NCBI RefSeq assembly: GCF_000013645.1
Contig: NC_007951.1
Location: forward strand, 3,596,001-3,660,000
Source: Paraburkholderia xenovorans LB400
Lineage (GTDB): Bacteria > Pseudomonadota > Gammaproteobacteria > Burkholderiales > Burkholderiaceae
Reading direction: 5' to 3'
Length of the DNA stretch: 64,000 nt
Positions 9,191-18,104 of this stretch are shown here, piece after piece. The notes under the pieces were generated by a model. The model saw only the letters and a list, made by a program, of their open reading frames with translations, made no database searches and had not been told where the DNA came from. A program made the translations under genes and the position numbers. Position 1 is the stretch's first letter. Each line of letters starts with the position of its first letter.

Positions 9191-9685
9191 ATGTCTTTCG
9201 TCGTCAATGACTCCTGCATGGAGTCGCTTTCCGCCGTCGCAGCCCATCATGAGGACTGGATCATCCAGCAGGCTATCGCGTTGCTGGAGAGACGGATCTT
9301 CAAAGTCGGACCGTGCCTCAGCGGACCGGCGGCCGTGCGGGATTATCTGCGTTTAAAACTGGTCGCTGAGCCCAATGAAGTGTTCGCAGCCGTGTTCCTG
9401 GACAGCATGCATCAAGTGTTGGCCTACGAGCCGCTGTTCAGGGGCACGATCAATTCGACTGCGGTCTATCCGCGTGTCGTCGTACAGCGTGTATTAGAGC
9501 TGAAAGCCGCCGCAGTGGTCTTCGCGCACCAGCACCCTTCGGGTTCCACCGAACCGTCGAACGCCGATCGCGCGCTGACCCAGCGATTGCAGGCTGCGCT
9601 GGCGCTCATCGATGTTCGGCTACTGGACCACATCGTCGTCGGTCTGGGAAACCCCTATTCCTTCGCTGAGCACGGCCTGCTGTAG
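9191..9685 (+). CDS. RadC-like JAB-domain protein of the ICE
   Basis: 164 aa. The C-terminal half holds the JAB/MPN metal-binding signature HQHPSGSTEPSNAD, which defines the RadC (DUF2466) family. ICE-borne copies lack the helix-hairpin-helix domain of chromosomal RadC, as here. Function is unresolved; a role in DNA processing or anti-restriction has been proposed for relatives. The ATG at 9191 is preferred over an upstream in-frame start because CGGAGG precedes it and the upstream extension overlaps the hairpin region. A terminator follows the stop. Confidence 0.85.
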   Translation: MSFVVNDSCMESLSAVAAHHEDWIIQQAIALLERRIFKVGPCLSGPAAVRDYLRLKLVAEPNEVFAAVFLDSMHQVLAYEPLFRGTINSTAVYPRVVVQRVLELKAAAVVFAHQHPSGSTEPSNADRALTQRLQAALALIDVRLLDHIVVGLGNPYSFAEHGLL

Positions 9686-9705
9686 CGCATCGCCTCATTG
9701 ATCAC

Positions 9706-9731
9706 TGCGGGGGCTTCGGCCTCCGTTTTTC
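9706..9731 (+). terminator. Rho-independent terminator after the radC-like gene
   Basis: GGGGGC-TTCG-GCCTCC forms a six-pair stem with one G-T wobble and a stable TTCG tetraloop, followed by GTTTTTC. It lies 20 bases after the RadC-like stop and splits the conjugation genes into two transcription blocks; the next gene begins 113 bases later. Confidence 0.75.
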
Positions 9732-9843
9732 TTCGCAGCGGGACAAGCAGGTATGCGGGGTGTCCGTGATGCGCATTGTTTGTTGGGGCTGCATCCGGTT
9801 CGCGTTTGACTATGGCCCTGATCAACTTCCAGGGGCACGCGAC

Positions 9844-10290
9844 ATGCCAGCTTCTTTTTCCAGGTTCTCGCCGCGCTGGCGAACCCTCGGCCTGGCCGTT
9901 GCGCTGCCGGTGGCGTTGGCCGCTTTTTGCCCGGCCACCTTCGCCGCCGACGTGCTGGTCGTCACCGACAGCCGGCACCCCCTCAAGACCATGGGCGGCG
10001 AACGGCTGATCGAGCTGGACGAAGCGCATCGGATTGAAGCGGAGCTTTCTGTCGAACTCCCCGCCGATTCTGAACAGGCTGCCGCCGTCGTCAAGCGTCG
10101 GCTGAATAGTGGCGGTGCCGACCTCCAGCGCCGCATTGCGTCCGCATACCAGGGCGTCACCGACGCATGGAGCCTGGGCATCACCAGCATCCCAGCCGTC
10201 GTGGTGGACCAGCGCTACGTGGTCTATGGCGAGCCGGACGTGGCCCGCGCCGTCGCGCGCGTTCAGCAGCACCGGAGGGCTCAGCCGTGA
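9844..10290 (+). CDS. ICE protein, TIGR03757 type
   Basis: 148 aa from the ATG at 9844; the upstream in-frame extension (from 9760) lacks a signal-like start and is probably not translated. A signal peptide (about residues 1-36, ending in TFAADV) is followed by VVTDSRHPLK and the conserved end GITSIPAVVVDQRYVVYGEPD, typical of the TIGR03757 family, which resembles the thioredoxin-like TrbC/TraW group. Likely a periplasmic T4SS assembly protein. Its stop overlaps the GTG start of the next gene. Confidence 0.82.
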   Translation: MPASFSRFSPRWRTLGLAVALPVALAAFCPATFAADVLVVTDSRHPLKTMGGERLIELDEAHRIEAELSVELPADSEQAAAVVKRRLNSGGADLQRRIASAYQGVTDAWSLGITSIPAVVVDQRYVVYGEPDVARAVARVQQHRRAQP

Positions 10291-11234
10291 CTCGTGCATT
10301 CGACCTGATGCGCCGCCTGCGTGCTGGCGTGGCGTCCGTGCTGCTGCTCAGCGCCACGGGCAGCTACGCGCTCAACACCGCAACCATCGTCGGCTCGGTG
10401 GCATCTCCAGACTGCCTCGAATACCGCGTCGTCGGGATCTGCTACTGGCTCTACTGTACCTGGACGGGCTGTACGGTACGCACGTCCATCAAGGTCCGCC
10501 ACTACATCCCCGATGCGGTCGTCTCCAGCTACAGCAACACCGGCGAAAACCCCTGGATCGAAGTCCGGCCGATGAGCACGCCCAACCCATCCGCCCAAGC
10601 CGGCGGGGACGGAACGACGAACGAGGACCACGAAAACAACCTCGCCAAGTTCAAGAATGCGGACGTCATCGGCCACCCGGGCGCCGAGGTGTTCAACCAG
10701 TTCGTGTCGTCCTCGGGCTACTTCTGCGAGGGTGCGGGCACGGCGTTCATGCCGTACTTGCTCAGCACCCTGGACACGCTGGCCTGGCGCTACAACGTGC
10801 CCGAGATGGCCTACCCGGAGGCGCTGATTCCTGGCATGCGCGAGGTCGGCGCACGCACCACGATGAACCTCTGGGGCAACGTGTATCCCCGCGGTGGTTT
10901 TCTGCACCAGACCGACGACCACAAGACCGGCGCAGTGATCGCCCAGCGCGCAGGCGATGTCGTCACGCGCCGCGGGCAACTCCACGTCTATCAGCCGTTG
11001 CTTGCCAACCCCCGCGATGGCTACTGGCCGGCTGGCGCGCTGATGGAGGGCGATGCCTCGACAGGCAAGTGGCAGGAACTCACACCCGTCCTGTCATCGT
11101 CCTGCTCGGTCTTCCCGCGCAGCGGCTCCCTGACCCAGGCCCAGCAGGGCGATTACGCCTGGGCGCTATGGCGGCCGTATGCGTGCTGCGAACGCCGGGG
11201 CCAAGTGTTTCTCGGCAGCGTCGATTTCCTCTGA
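10287..11234 (+). CDS. TraU-like ICE protein (TIGR03756/PFL_4710 type)
   Basis: 315 aa from a GTG at 10287 that overlaps the previous stop (GTGA); an ATG at 10308 is the alternative. A signal peptide (ending near SYALN) leads into a Cys-rich periplasmic protein with CLEYRVVGICYWLYC and WRPYACCERRGQ. Cys content and motifs match TIGR03756, related to TraU of F-type systems, needed for mating-pair formation. The many cysteines make it a likely client of the DsbA-like enzyme encoded 1.3 kb upstream. Confidence 0.87.
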   Translation: MTRAFDLMRRLRAGVASVLLLSATGSYALNTATIVGSVASPDCLEYRVVGICYWLYCTWTGCTVRTSIKVRHYIPDAVVSSYSNTGENPWIEVRPMSTPNPSAQAGGDGTTNEDHENNLAKFKNADVIGHPGAEVFNQFVSSSGYFCEGAGTAFMPYLLSTLDTLAWRYNVPEMAYPEALIPGMREVGARTTMNLWGNVYPRGGFLHQTDDHKTGAVIAQRAGDVVTRRGQLHVYQPLLANPRDGYWPAGALMEGDASTGKWQELTPVLSSSCSVFPRSGSLTQAQQGDYAWALWRPYACCERRGQVFLGSVDFL

Positions 11235-11243
11235 GGTGGTGCC

Positions 11244-12641
11244 ATGAAGTTTCGTCCTGCATTCAATCCGTTCTCCCCCCGTGTACCTCGCACGAAGATC
11301 GTTCTGGCGCTGGCTGGTGCGCTGGCCTTGGCCAGCGGCGTGGCCTGGGGCCAACTGGGCTACCAGACGGGCGGCAGCGTCATCGGCGATGACGTCATGT
11401 ACTCCATCGGTGGCGGCAGCGCAGTGTCCATGGGACGTGCCGCAGGAATGCAATCGATCGGCGTGGGCGTGGGCTGGAACTCAAATCTCGTCTGCGGCGA
11501 CATGAGCCTCCAGACCACTCTGCGCAACCAGCTCAACGGCATCACGAACGGCTTTCAGCAGATCATGGGGAACGTGATCCAGAGCGCCACCAGCGCCGTG
11601 GCATCCCTGCCTGCGCTGATCATTCAGCGCGCCGACCCGGGCTTGTACAACCTGCTCACCAATGGCGTGCTGCAAGCGCGGCTGGATTTCGACCGTTCCA
11701 AGCTGACGTGCCGCGCAATGGCCGAGAAGATGGCCGACACAGCGGGCGGCCAGCTCGGCTGGAGCCGGATGGCAGAAGGTTTGGCGCTGCGCGATGCGGT
11801 GTCAAGCACGGATGCGGTCTCGGCCATCGAGCAGGCCGAAACGCGCCGCGGCAATGACGGTGTGCCGTGGGTCGGGGGTAGCAACGCGGGGGGCTCTGGT
11901 CAGCCCGCGATTAAGGTCGTCGGCGATGTCACCCGCGCCGGCTACAACCTAGTCAACGGCCGCGGCGTGACCGATACGTCGTCTATCGCACCGACCAGTT
12001 GTAGCAGCCTCTCGTGCCAGACCTGGACCTCGCCGCAGGCCGCCGTCGAGTGGGCCACGCGCGTACTCGGCGAGAAGGAACAGCGCACTTGCGATGCCTG
12101 CACCAAAACCGAGACGACGCCCGGCGTAGGACTGACGCCGCTGATCCAGGAAGAGTACGACGCCAAGCTGCAGGCGCTCCAGGATCTGGTGTCCAAGGCG
12201 AAGAACACGACGCCCGAGAACCTGCGCGAAGCTGGCAGTGCATCGCTGCCCATCACCCGCGGCGTCATCGAGGCGCTGCGCGACGAGCCGGACCAGCACC
12301 TGCTGTCGCAGCGCCTGGCGTCCGAGGTCGCGCTGTCCTCAGTGCTGGAGAAGGCGCTGCTGCTACAGCGCACGCTGCTCACGGGCAAGAAAGAGCCCAA
12401 CGTCGCGGCCAACGAGCTTGCGGTGGAGAGCGTGAACAAGGAGAGCGATACGCTCGACCGCGAAATCCGCAACCTCAAGACCGAACTGGAGCTACGGCGC
12501 GAACTGGCGAATAACTCGCCCATGGCCATCATCCAGCGGCATGGCACGCGTGCGGCAGGCTCGCGCGGCATCTACGAGGGCGATCCCATCCCCGACCGTC
12601 TCGACCGGCTCCAGAAGGGCAATCCGGGAGGCAACCCATGA
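11244..12641 (+). CDS. ICE protein, TraH-like position (TIGR03755/PFL_4711 type)
   Basis: 465 aa with a signal peptide (about residues 1-36, ALASGVAWG). The mature region contains SVGWNSNLVCGDMSLQ-like sequence (VGVGWNSNLVCGDMS) and a C-terminal coiled coil rich in Glu and Leu (about 355-430). This is the TIGR03755 family, always downstream of the TraU-like gene. A periplasmic role in pilus assembly is inferred. The stop overlaps the next start by four bases. Confidence 0.83.
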   Translation: MKFRPAFNPFSPRVPRTKIVLALAGALALASGVAWGQLGYQTGGSVIGDDVMYSIGGGSAVSMGRAAGMQSIGVGVGWNSNLVCGDMSLQTTLRNQLNGITNGFQQIMGNVIQSATSAVASLPALIIQRADPGLYNLLTNGVLQARLDFDRSKLTCRAMAEKMADTAGGQLGWSRMAEGLALRDAVSSTDAVSAIEQAETRRGNDGVPWVGGSNAGGSGQPAIKVVGDVTRAGYNLVNGRGVTDTSSIAPTSCSSLSCQTWTSPQAAVEWATRVLGEKEQRTCDACTKTETTPGVGLTPLIQEEYDAKLQALQDLVSKAKNTTPENLREAGSASLPITRGVIEALRDEPDQHLLSQRLASEVALSSVLEKALLLQRTLLTGKKEPNVAANELAVESVNKESDTLDREIRNLKTELELRRELANNSPMAIIQRHGTRAAGSRGIYEGDPIPDRLDRLQKGNPGGNP

Positions 12642-12997
12642 GCCCGATGCACGCCAGTTGGCTGCGTCCGCGCTGGCTGTTCAGCCGGCGCGCGGTGAAA
12701 ACCTTGCTGTGGCTTGTGCTGGTCGTGGCCGCCGCGGTGGGGGCCAACGTCGCCGGCATCTACTTGGTCGGCAGTGTTGCGGCCTGGGAGCATTGGCTGG
12801 CGGCGTCCGCAGGGTATTTCTTCATCTGGCGGCTGTGCCTGTACGGCGCGACGGTCTATGGATGGGTCTGGATGCGCCGTCGGCTGCTGGCCCGCGAAGA
12901 CAACGCGCAGGCGCGACGTCGGCTGATCCGCGCCGAGGTCGCCGGCGTCGTCGCCATCGTGGCGCTCGAAGCCAGCCTGTTGATGCAGGCCGCTTGA
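12638..12997 (+). CDS. Small integral membrane protein of the ICE operon
   Basis: 119 aa with three hydrophobic segments (about residues 20-45, 52-72 and 98-117) and a basic loop. I do not recognise a named domain. It is conserved in position between the TIGR03755 gene and traG-like gene of this ICE type and is translationally coupled to the former (ATGA overlap). Probably an accessory inner-membrane component of the pore. Confidence 0.7.
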   Translation: MSPMHASWLRPRWLFSRRAVKTLLWLVLVVAAAVGANVAGIYLVGSVAAWEHWLAASAGYFFIWRLCLYGATVYGWVWMRRRLLAREDNAQARRRLIRAEVAGVVAIVALEASLLMQAA

Positions 12998-13012
12998 GGG
13001 GAGATCGAGGCC

Positions 13013-14530
13013 ATGACGCTTTTCACGACCGACTACCTGGAGTACTACCTCACCCTCGTGTCCTGGATCGTCAACAACGGCATCTGGGCCGTGCTGGTGT
13101 CCAGCGGGGTGTTTGCGCTGCCCTTTGTGGCGATCGTCATCCAGGAATGGCTCAAGGCCAGAGCGGAGGGCGCCGACGAAGGCAACAAGGGCGTGCTCTC
13201 GGCGGCGCGCATCGAGAACCGAGTATTTGTGGCCATCGTGGTCGTGATGTTCGCCGGCATTCCGTTCATCGACGTCGACCTCAGCACTATCCAGTACGAC
13301 AGCTCGCGCTCGGCGCAGTGCCAGGTCAGCGTGCCACAGCCTGCGCAAACTGGCTGGTCGCAGTCCTTCAGCACCATCAACAACCAGTCGGCGAAGGTTC
13401 CGGTCTGGTGGGCGTTCATGCACGCGCTTTCGCGCGCCGTCACGAGCGCTTCGGTGGCTGCGATCCCGTGCGGCACAGATCTGAGGCAGATGCGTATGGA
13501 GATCGATGCGACCCGTATCGACGACCCGGTGCTGGCTCAGGAAGTGGCGGATTTCTCTCGGGACTGCTATGGACCGGCGCGCGCCAAGCTGTTCATGCAG
13601 CGCCCGGATCTCGATGAGCAGCAGATGCACGACGTGACCTGGATCGGCTCGCGCTTTTTCACGGACACAGGTGGCTACTACGACAGCTACCGCTCCAGTA
13701 CGGCGCGAGAGGCATGGCCCTATGACGACACCCGCGATGCTGGGCTCGCGCAGGTTACCAATGGTGGCGGCTACCCGACCTGCAAGCAGTGGTGGTCCGA
13801 CGGCAGTAACGGACTGCGCGCGCGGCTGCTGGGGCAAGTGGACCCGAGCCTGCTGAATCGCCTGGCGGGCTGGGCTGGATTCCTGAGCCGGGCCGAGGTG
13901 GACGACTCCGTGATCCGCGCCATCGCGTCACCGCGGCAGCAGAAATTGAACCAAGGCAGCGTCTATACGGACTACGGCGGTCAGATCGACAAGACGTTGC
14001 CCAATGTCGTCAACCGTGCCACCAGCGATGTTGGCTTGGCGGTTGGGGCTCTCGCCGCCTTCCCGGCAATGGACGTAGTGCGCCAAGCACTGCCCATGGT
14101 GCTCGCGCTGCTCAAGATGGCGCTCGTGATCTGCATTCCGCTAGTGCTGGTCGTTGGCACCTATGACCTGAAGATGGTCGTCACCGTCAGCACCGTCCAG
14201 TTCGCGCTGTTCTTCACGGACTTCTGGTTTCAGCTCGCACGCTGGATCGACAGCACCATCCTCGATGCGCTCTACGGGTGGGGCTTTGGCTGGAACCGGC
14301 CGCATACCAACTTCGACCCGCTGGTGGGGCTGAACAATGCCTTCGGCGACATGCTTTTGATGTTCGTCACCGGCACGATGTTCTTGGTCCTGCCGACTTT
14401 CTGGGTGGCAGCTCTTGGGTGGGTCGGAGTAAAAGCCGGGGTAATCGCTCAGAACCTGGCTGTCGGTTCCAAGGAAGCACGCGATAGCGCGGGATCAGGC
14501 GTGAACAAGGTTACCGGCAAGGTGCTTTGA
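13013..14530 (+). CDS. TraG N-terminal-domain conjugal transfer protein
   Basis: 505 aa. The N-terminal half includes membrane segments (about residues 20-45 and 70-90), a periplasmic loop with several Cys, and further membrane segments in the C-terminal third (about 365-390 and 445-475). This is the TraG_N family of ICEs, equivalent to the N-terminal domain of F TraG or VirB6, a polytopic channel subunit involved in mating-pair stabilisation. It is the last gene of the plus-strand block; the next gene converges on it with only 13 bases between the stops. Confidence 0.85.
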   Translation: MTLFTTDYLEYYLTLVSWIVNNGIWAVLVSSGVFALPFVAIVIQEWLKARAEGADEGNKGVLSAARIENRVFVAIVVVMFAGIPFIDVDLSTIQYDSSRSAQCQVSVPQPAQTGWSQSFSTINNQSAKVPVWWAFMHALSRAVTSASVAAIPCGTDLRQMRMEIDATRIDDPVLAQEVADFSRDCYGPARAKLFMQRPDLDEQQMHDVTWIGSRFFTDTGGYYDSYRSSTAREAWPYDDTRDAGLAQVTNGGGYPTCKQWWSDGSNGLRARLLGQVDPSLLNRLAGWAGFLSRAEVDDSVIRAIASPRQQKLNQGSVYTDYGGQIDKTLPNVVNRATSDVGLAVGALAAFPAMDVVRQALPMVLALLKMALVICIPLVLVVGTYDLKMVVTVSTVQFALFFTDFWFQLARWIDSTILDALYGWGFGWNRPHTNFDPLVGLNNAFGDMLLMFVTGTMFLVLPTFWVAALGWVGVKAGVIAQNLAVGSKEARDSAGSGVNKVTGKVL

Positions 14531-14543
14531 TCGGTCGCCCATT

Positions 14544-14921
14544 TCAGTCGTTGAACGGATCGTTCGGGTCGTGCGGATCGATCCGCTGACCGCTGGACGA
14601 ATACAGGCCAAAGCCTGCCTCGCCGTTTCGCAGTTCGTCCGGTTGCGTCCAGCGATCATCATCGACCGTCGAATTGCTGGCCGTCCATGCTGCGGCAACC
14701 CCAACCAGAAGCACCAACGCCAGCCAGAACGCGGCGTAGAACAGCAATCCCAGCGCGACCAGCTTCACTACCCATACGAGCACGGTGGCCCCGGCAAGCG
14801 GCATCCCCTTGGAGGCGAGCCAACACGACAACCTTCGCTCGCCGCGCGCATAGGCGCGCCATCCACGGCCAACGCTGCGGCCGAGGCGTTCTGCGGTGCT
14901 GATGCGGGTTGTCGTGTTCAT
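14544..14921 (-). CDS. DUF3742 membrane protein
   Basis: 125 aa, transcribed against the pore operon. It has a basic N-terminus (SVGRGWRAYARGERRLS), two membrane segments (about 42-62 and 62-80) and an acidic tail with DPHDPNDPFND. This matches the DUF3742 family, a constant companion of the TraG-type gene in these elements. Function unknown. Confidence 0.8.
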   Translation of the reverse strand: MNTTTRISTAERLGRSVGRGWRAYARGERRLSCWLASKGMPLAGATVLVWVVKLVALGLLFYAAFWLALVLLVGVAAAWTASNSTVDDDRWTQPDELRNGEAGFGLYSSSGQRIDPHDPNDPFND

Positions 14922-14948
14922 GGTCGTCTCCTGCTACATGAGGAATGC

Positions 14949-15407
14949 CTATTCCAGTTTGCTCCAATCCTGCTTGCTTGCCTGCACCAATACGTTCCAA
15001 TCGTCTGGCGGATTTCCACGTCCGAGCATTTTCTCGAACACGGCATAGGGATCTGACTTGCTCCCCGAAGACCGCAAGGTCTGCTCATCATTGACCCAGG
15101 CGTACACGATGACCTTGGCCTTCGAGTCGTACCGGAAGAACAACCGGAACCGCCTTCCGATCTTGGCCCGTCGCCAGTGCCGGTGGGCGGGCCCCAGGGT
15201 GTTGCCCTGGCGGTACTCGTCGCGTGCCGGATCACCGGGCACCACATCTAATATCAACTGATTCAAGGCCCTGAAGAGCTTGACGTTGGCGTTGGACTCG
15301 AAGCCCTCCGGGTCGTTCTCTTGCGCGCGCCGTGCGGCTCCGTGCAGTTTTTGCAACTGCTCGATCACACAGTCGTGGAACAGCAATGCCCAGCCATGCC
15401 GTTGCAT
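14949..15407 (-). CDS. yhaV: YhaV-type ribonuclease toxin
   Basis: 152 aa. The start MQRHGWALLFHDCVIEQL and the core RFRLFFRYDSKAKVIVYAWV are typical of YhaV, a RelE-superfamily mRNA interferase. The catalytic part would cleave RNA in the cytoplasm and is neutralised by the PrlF antitoxin encoded immediately upstream; the toxin ATG shares one base with the antitoxin stop (TGATG), so toxin translation depends on antitoxin translation. In an ICE such a pair favours maintenance of the element. Length is normal and no damage is seen. Confidence 0.88.
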   Translation of the reverse strand: MQRHGWALLFHDCVIEQLQKLHGAARRAQENDPEGFESNANVKLFRALNQLILDVVPGDPARDEYRQGNTLGPAHRHWRRAKIGRRFRLFFRYDSKAKVIVYAWVNDEQTLRSSGSKSDPYAVFEKMLGRGNPPDDWNVLVQASKQDWSKLE

Positions 15408-15724
15408 CAGAGTTCCACTTCGCCGTCGATCTCCTCGCCCAGGTTCACGCTATGACCTGCATGCTCCAGCATGGCACGAGCCAAGTCCTCGGGCAGGCCC
15501 TGGACATTCCGACCAGCCTCGATGTCGCGGGCCAGCAGGCTCAGGAACGCGCCGATGGCGGGGTCCTCGTGCTCGGCGTCAACGCGGGTGACAACGACTT
15601 CGCTGCCCCGCAGGTCGAACGCGAGCTTGCCGCCGGCATCGACACCGAGCGCCTGCCGGATGGGCTTGGGCAGCGTGATCTGGCCTTTGGACGTCAGCGT
15701 GGCAACTTCATGAATGGCAGGCAT
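15407..15724 (-). CDS. prlF: PrlF-type antitoxin (AbrB/SpoVT fold)
   Basis: 105 aa. N-terminal AbrB-like DNA-binding domain with LTSKGQITLPKPIRQALGV (about residues 9-27), then an acidic toxin-binding tail. The start at 15724 is preferred because it is preceded by AGGAGA at good spacing; upstream in-frame sequence overlaps the promoter. It binds YhaV and, as in the family, probably represses its own promoter through the palindrome just upstream. Confidence 0.88.
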   Translation of the reverse strand: MPAIHEVATLTSKGQITLPKPIRQALGVDAGGKLAFDLRGSEVVVTRVDAEHEDPAIGAFLSLLARDIEAGRNVQGLPEDLARAMLEHAGHSVNLGEEIDGEVEL

Positions 15725-15750
15725 GGTGGTTCTCCTGATAGCGACACCAC

Positions 15751-15780
15751 TATGGTAAGGAAATTTCCTTACCGTGTCAA
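15751..15780 (-). promoter_or_regulatory. prlF-yhaV promoter with embedded palindromic operator
   Basis: Read on the minus strand, a consensus -35 TTGACA (15775-15780) and a -10 like TACCAT (15752-15757) are separated by 17 bases. A perfect 20-base palindrome, GGTAAGGAAATTTCCTTACC (15754-15773), fills the spacer. This is an ideal site for autorepression by the AbrB-fold antitoxin; binding itself is inferred. Confidence 0.75.
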
Positions 15781-15839
15781 TGTTAGCCCTCATGATGCTC
15801 TCCAGAGTCCAAGAATCGGGCCATCGTATGGGGGGGAAC

Positions 15840-15870
15840 AGCGAGCCTTCACGCACCAATCCGGCTCGCT
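15840..15870. repeat. 8-bp inverted repeat upstream of the relaxase; candidate oriT part
   Basis: AGCGAGCC and GGCTCGCT form a perfect 8-base inverted repeat with a 15-base loop, 160 bases before the relaxase start. The rest of this 250-base stretch (15781-16029) has no convincing gene and is rich in purine runs of the AAAGGG type. Intergenic inverted repeats beside a MobH relaxase are candidate transfer-origin sequences, but no nick-site consensus was recognised. Confidence 0.35.
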
Positions 15871-16029
15871 GCAACCCGCATTGGTGGTGGACGGCAAGCG
15901 CACGCCGCCCTATATCCAAATGGTTAAAGGCCAAAGGGCCGAAAGGGCAATGGAAGGGGCTGCAAGGGGAAAGGCCCTACCTCGAAAAGGCAAAAGGCCT
16001 CCCGGTCGGCCCGCCACTAGGACACCCAC

Positions 16030-17877
16030 ATGCTCTCTCTGTTCCAGCGAAAACGGCCCGTGGTCGCTTCTGCTCCGTCGCCAGCGCCCTCCAACGACCT
16101 CCCGAAAGGGCGGCTGCGGCCCGAGTCGGCCGCCTCGCTGCTGGCGACACCGCGCCGGCAGAAGCTACTGGAACACATCTGGCAGCGCACGTCGCTGTCG
16201 CGCAAGCAGTTCGCCACCCTCTATCGCGCACCGCTGGAGCGCTACGCCGAGCTGGTCCAGCGGTTTCCCGCCTCGGAGGCCCATCACCATGCGTACCCCG
16301 GCGGCATGCTGGACCACGGACTGGAGATCGTTGCCTACGCCCTCAAGCTGCGTCAATCGCACCTGCTCCCGGCCGGCAGCACCCCGGAGGACCAGGCCGC
16401 GCAATCCGAAGCCTGGACCGCCGCCGTCGCCTACGCGGCCTTGCTGCACGACGTCGGCAAGCTCGCCGTCGATCTCCACGTCGAGCTGGCCGACGGCAGC
16501 ACGTGGCACCCTTGGCACGGCCCCCTGCGCCAGCCGTACCGCTTCCGCTACCGCGAGGACCGCGAGTACCGCCTCCATAGCGCCGCAACGGGCTTGCTCT
16601 ACCGCCAACTGCTGGACGCCCAGCTTCTGGACTGGCTCAGTGGCTACCCCGCCCTTTGGGGGCCGTTGCTCTACGTCCTGGCTGGCCAGTACGAGCACGC
16701 CGGGGTGCTGGGCGAGCTGGTCGTGCAGGCCGACCGCGCCTCCGTCGCCCAAGAGCTGGGCGGCGATCCGGCGCGCGCCATGGCCGCGCCCAAGCATGCG
16801 CTACAGCGCAAACTGCTGGACGGGTTGCGCTATCTGCTCAAGGAAGAGTTGAAGCTGAACCAGCCCGAGGCCTCTGATGGCTGGCTCACCGAGGACGCAC
16901 TATGGCTGGTGAGCAAGACGGTTTCCGACAAGCTGCGCGCGCATCTGCTGTCCCAAGGTATTGACGGCATTCCCGCGAACAACACCGCCGTGTTCAACGT
17001 GCTGCAGGATCACGGCATGTTGCATCCCACGACGGACGGCAAAGCAGTCTGGCGCGCGACCGTGACCAGCGCGACCGGGTGGTCCCACTCGTTCACTCTG
17101 TTGCGCCTCGCTCCCGCGCTGATATGGGAACCAGGCGAACGGCCCGTTCCTTTCGCTGGGACGGTGGCGATCGACGCCGTACCCAACGATAAGTCGGTCG
17201 CCCAGCCGGCAGCCGTCGCGGAAACGACCCAGGAAGGCCAAGAAGCGCCACCATGGGAAAGCAGCAGCGTCGCGGTACCGTCGCCCGCGACTCAAACAGT
17301 ACCCGACGTGTTGGAGGACATGCTGGCGATGGTGGGAATGGGCAATTCGTCCGGCACGCAGCAGGATGAGGAGGCCACCTCGCATGCGGCCGACGCAACA
17401 CCATCCGAAGCCCCTATGCCAGCGATGGCTGCAGCTTCACCACCATCGCCTGTGCCCCCGGCTGCGCCATCGTCCGCTACTGCGCAGCCATCCGGCGAGC
17501 ATTTCATGGCATGGCTGAAGCAGGGAATCGTTTCGCGCCGGCTCATCATCAATGATGCGAAAGCGCTCGTGCATACCGTGAGCGACACGGCTTACCTGGT
17601 CAGCCCAGGCGTGTTCCAGCGATACGCACGAGAGCACCCGCAGGTAGGCATGCTTGCTAAGCAAGAGAGCCAGCAGGATTGGCAATGGGTGCAAAAGCGT
17701 TTCGAGAAATTGCAGTTGCACCGCAAACACATCAATGGCCTAAACGTCTGGGCGTGCTCCGTTACAGGATCGCGCAAGTCACGCCAGTTGCACGGCTATC
17801 TCCTTCGTGATCCGCTGCCCTTATTCGGCAAAGTACCGCCGAATAATCCTTACTTGTCAATCTTGCAAAGCATTTAG
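16030..17877 (+). CDS. traI: MobH-family relaxase (TraI_2, TIGR03760/PFL_4751 type)
   Basis: 615 aa. The N-terminal domain has the MobH signature: HHH at about residues 85-87, HAYPGGMLDHGLE to residue 99, and HD at 140-141, the metal-binding HD-hydrolase-like motif. A Pro/Ala-rich linker (about 395-485) separates it from a C-terminal DUF1528 winged-helix-like domain starting near GEHFMAWLKQGIV. It nicks DNA at the transfer origin and leads the strand through the pore. The gene appears complete, but just after it the ICE core is interrupted by a scar of duplicated fragments. Confidence 0.93.
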   Translation: MLSLFQRKRPVVASAPSPAPSNDLPKGRLRPESAASLLATPRRQKLLEHIWQRTSLSRKQFATLYRAPLERYAELVQRFPASEAHHHAYPGGMLDHGLEIVAYALKLRQSHLLPAGSTPEDQAAQSEAWTAAVAYAALLHDVGKLAVDLHVELADGSTWHPWHGPLRQPYRFRYREDREYRLHSAATGLLYRQLLDAQLLDWLSGYPALWGPLLYVLAGQYEHAGVLGELVVQADRASVAQELGGDPARAMAAPKHALQRKLLDGLRYLLKEELKLNQPEASDGWLTEDALWLVSKTVSDKLRAHLLSQGIDGIPANNTAVFNVLQDHGMLHPTTDGKAVWRATVTSATGWSHSFTLLRLAPALIWEPGERPVPFAGTVAIDAVPNDKSVAQPAAVAETTQEGQEAPPWESSSVAVPSPATQTVPDVLEDMLAMVGMGNSSGTQQDEEATSHAADATPSEAPMPAMAAASPPSPVPPAAPSSATAQPSGEHFMAWLKQGIVSRRLIINDAKALVHTVSDTAYLVSPGVFQRYAREHPQVGMLAKQESQQDWQWVQKRFEKLQLHRKHINGLNVWACSVTGSRKSRQLHGYLLRDPLPLFGKVPPNNPYLSILQSI

Positions 17878-17899
17878 CGCGCAACAAGGAACAAATACG

Positions 17900-18010
17900 G
17901 TCTGCAACCCATGGAAGCGAATGAGATAAAGCAGCGGGTCAGACGAGGAATAGATATCTTCATGAAAATATATGGGAAGCACGATGAGGATTAACCATTT
18001 CCTGCGCACT
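17900..18010 (+). pseudogene. Duplicated C-terminal fragment of a TetR gene
   Basis: About 105 bases match, with a few substitutions, the 3' end of the TetR gene at 46218-46877 (46760-46868). The segment covers MKANEI-QRVRRGIDIFMK and loses the reading frame a few codons before the genuine stop. It has no start or DNA-binding part and is a remnant left by rearrangement. Confidence 0.8.
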
Positions 18011-18104
18011 GTTTCACCGTCCAACAGGCCTAGCTGACTAATGTGCTGGGCCAGGGGTATTTGTTGATTGTGCGACCGACGCACGAGTGTTGGTTCAGGG
18101 CGAT

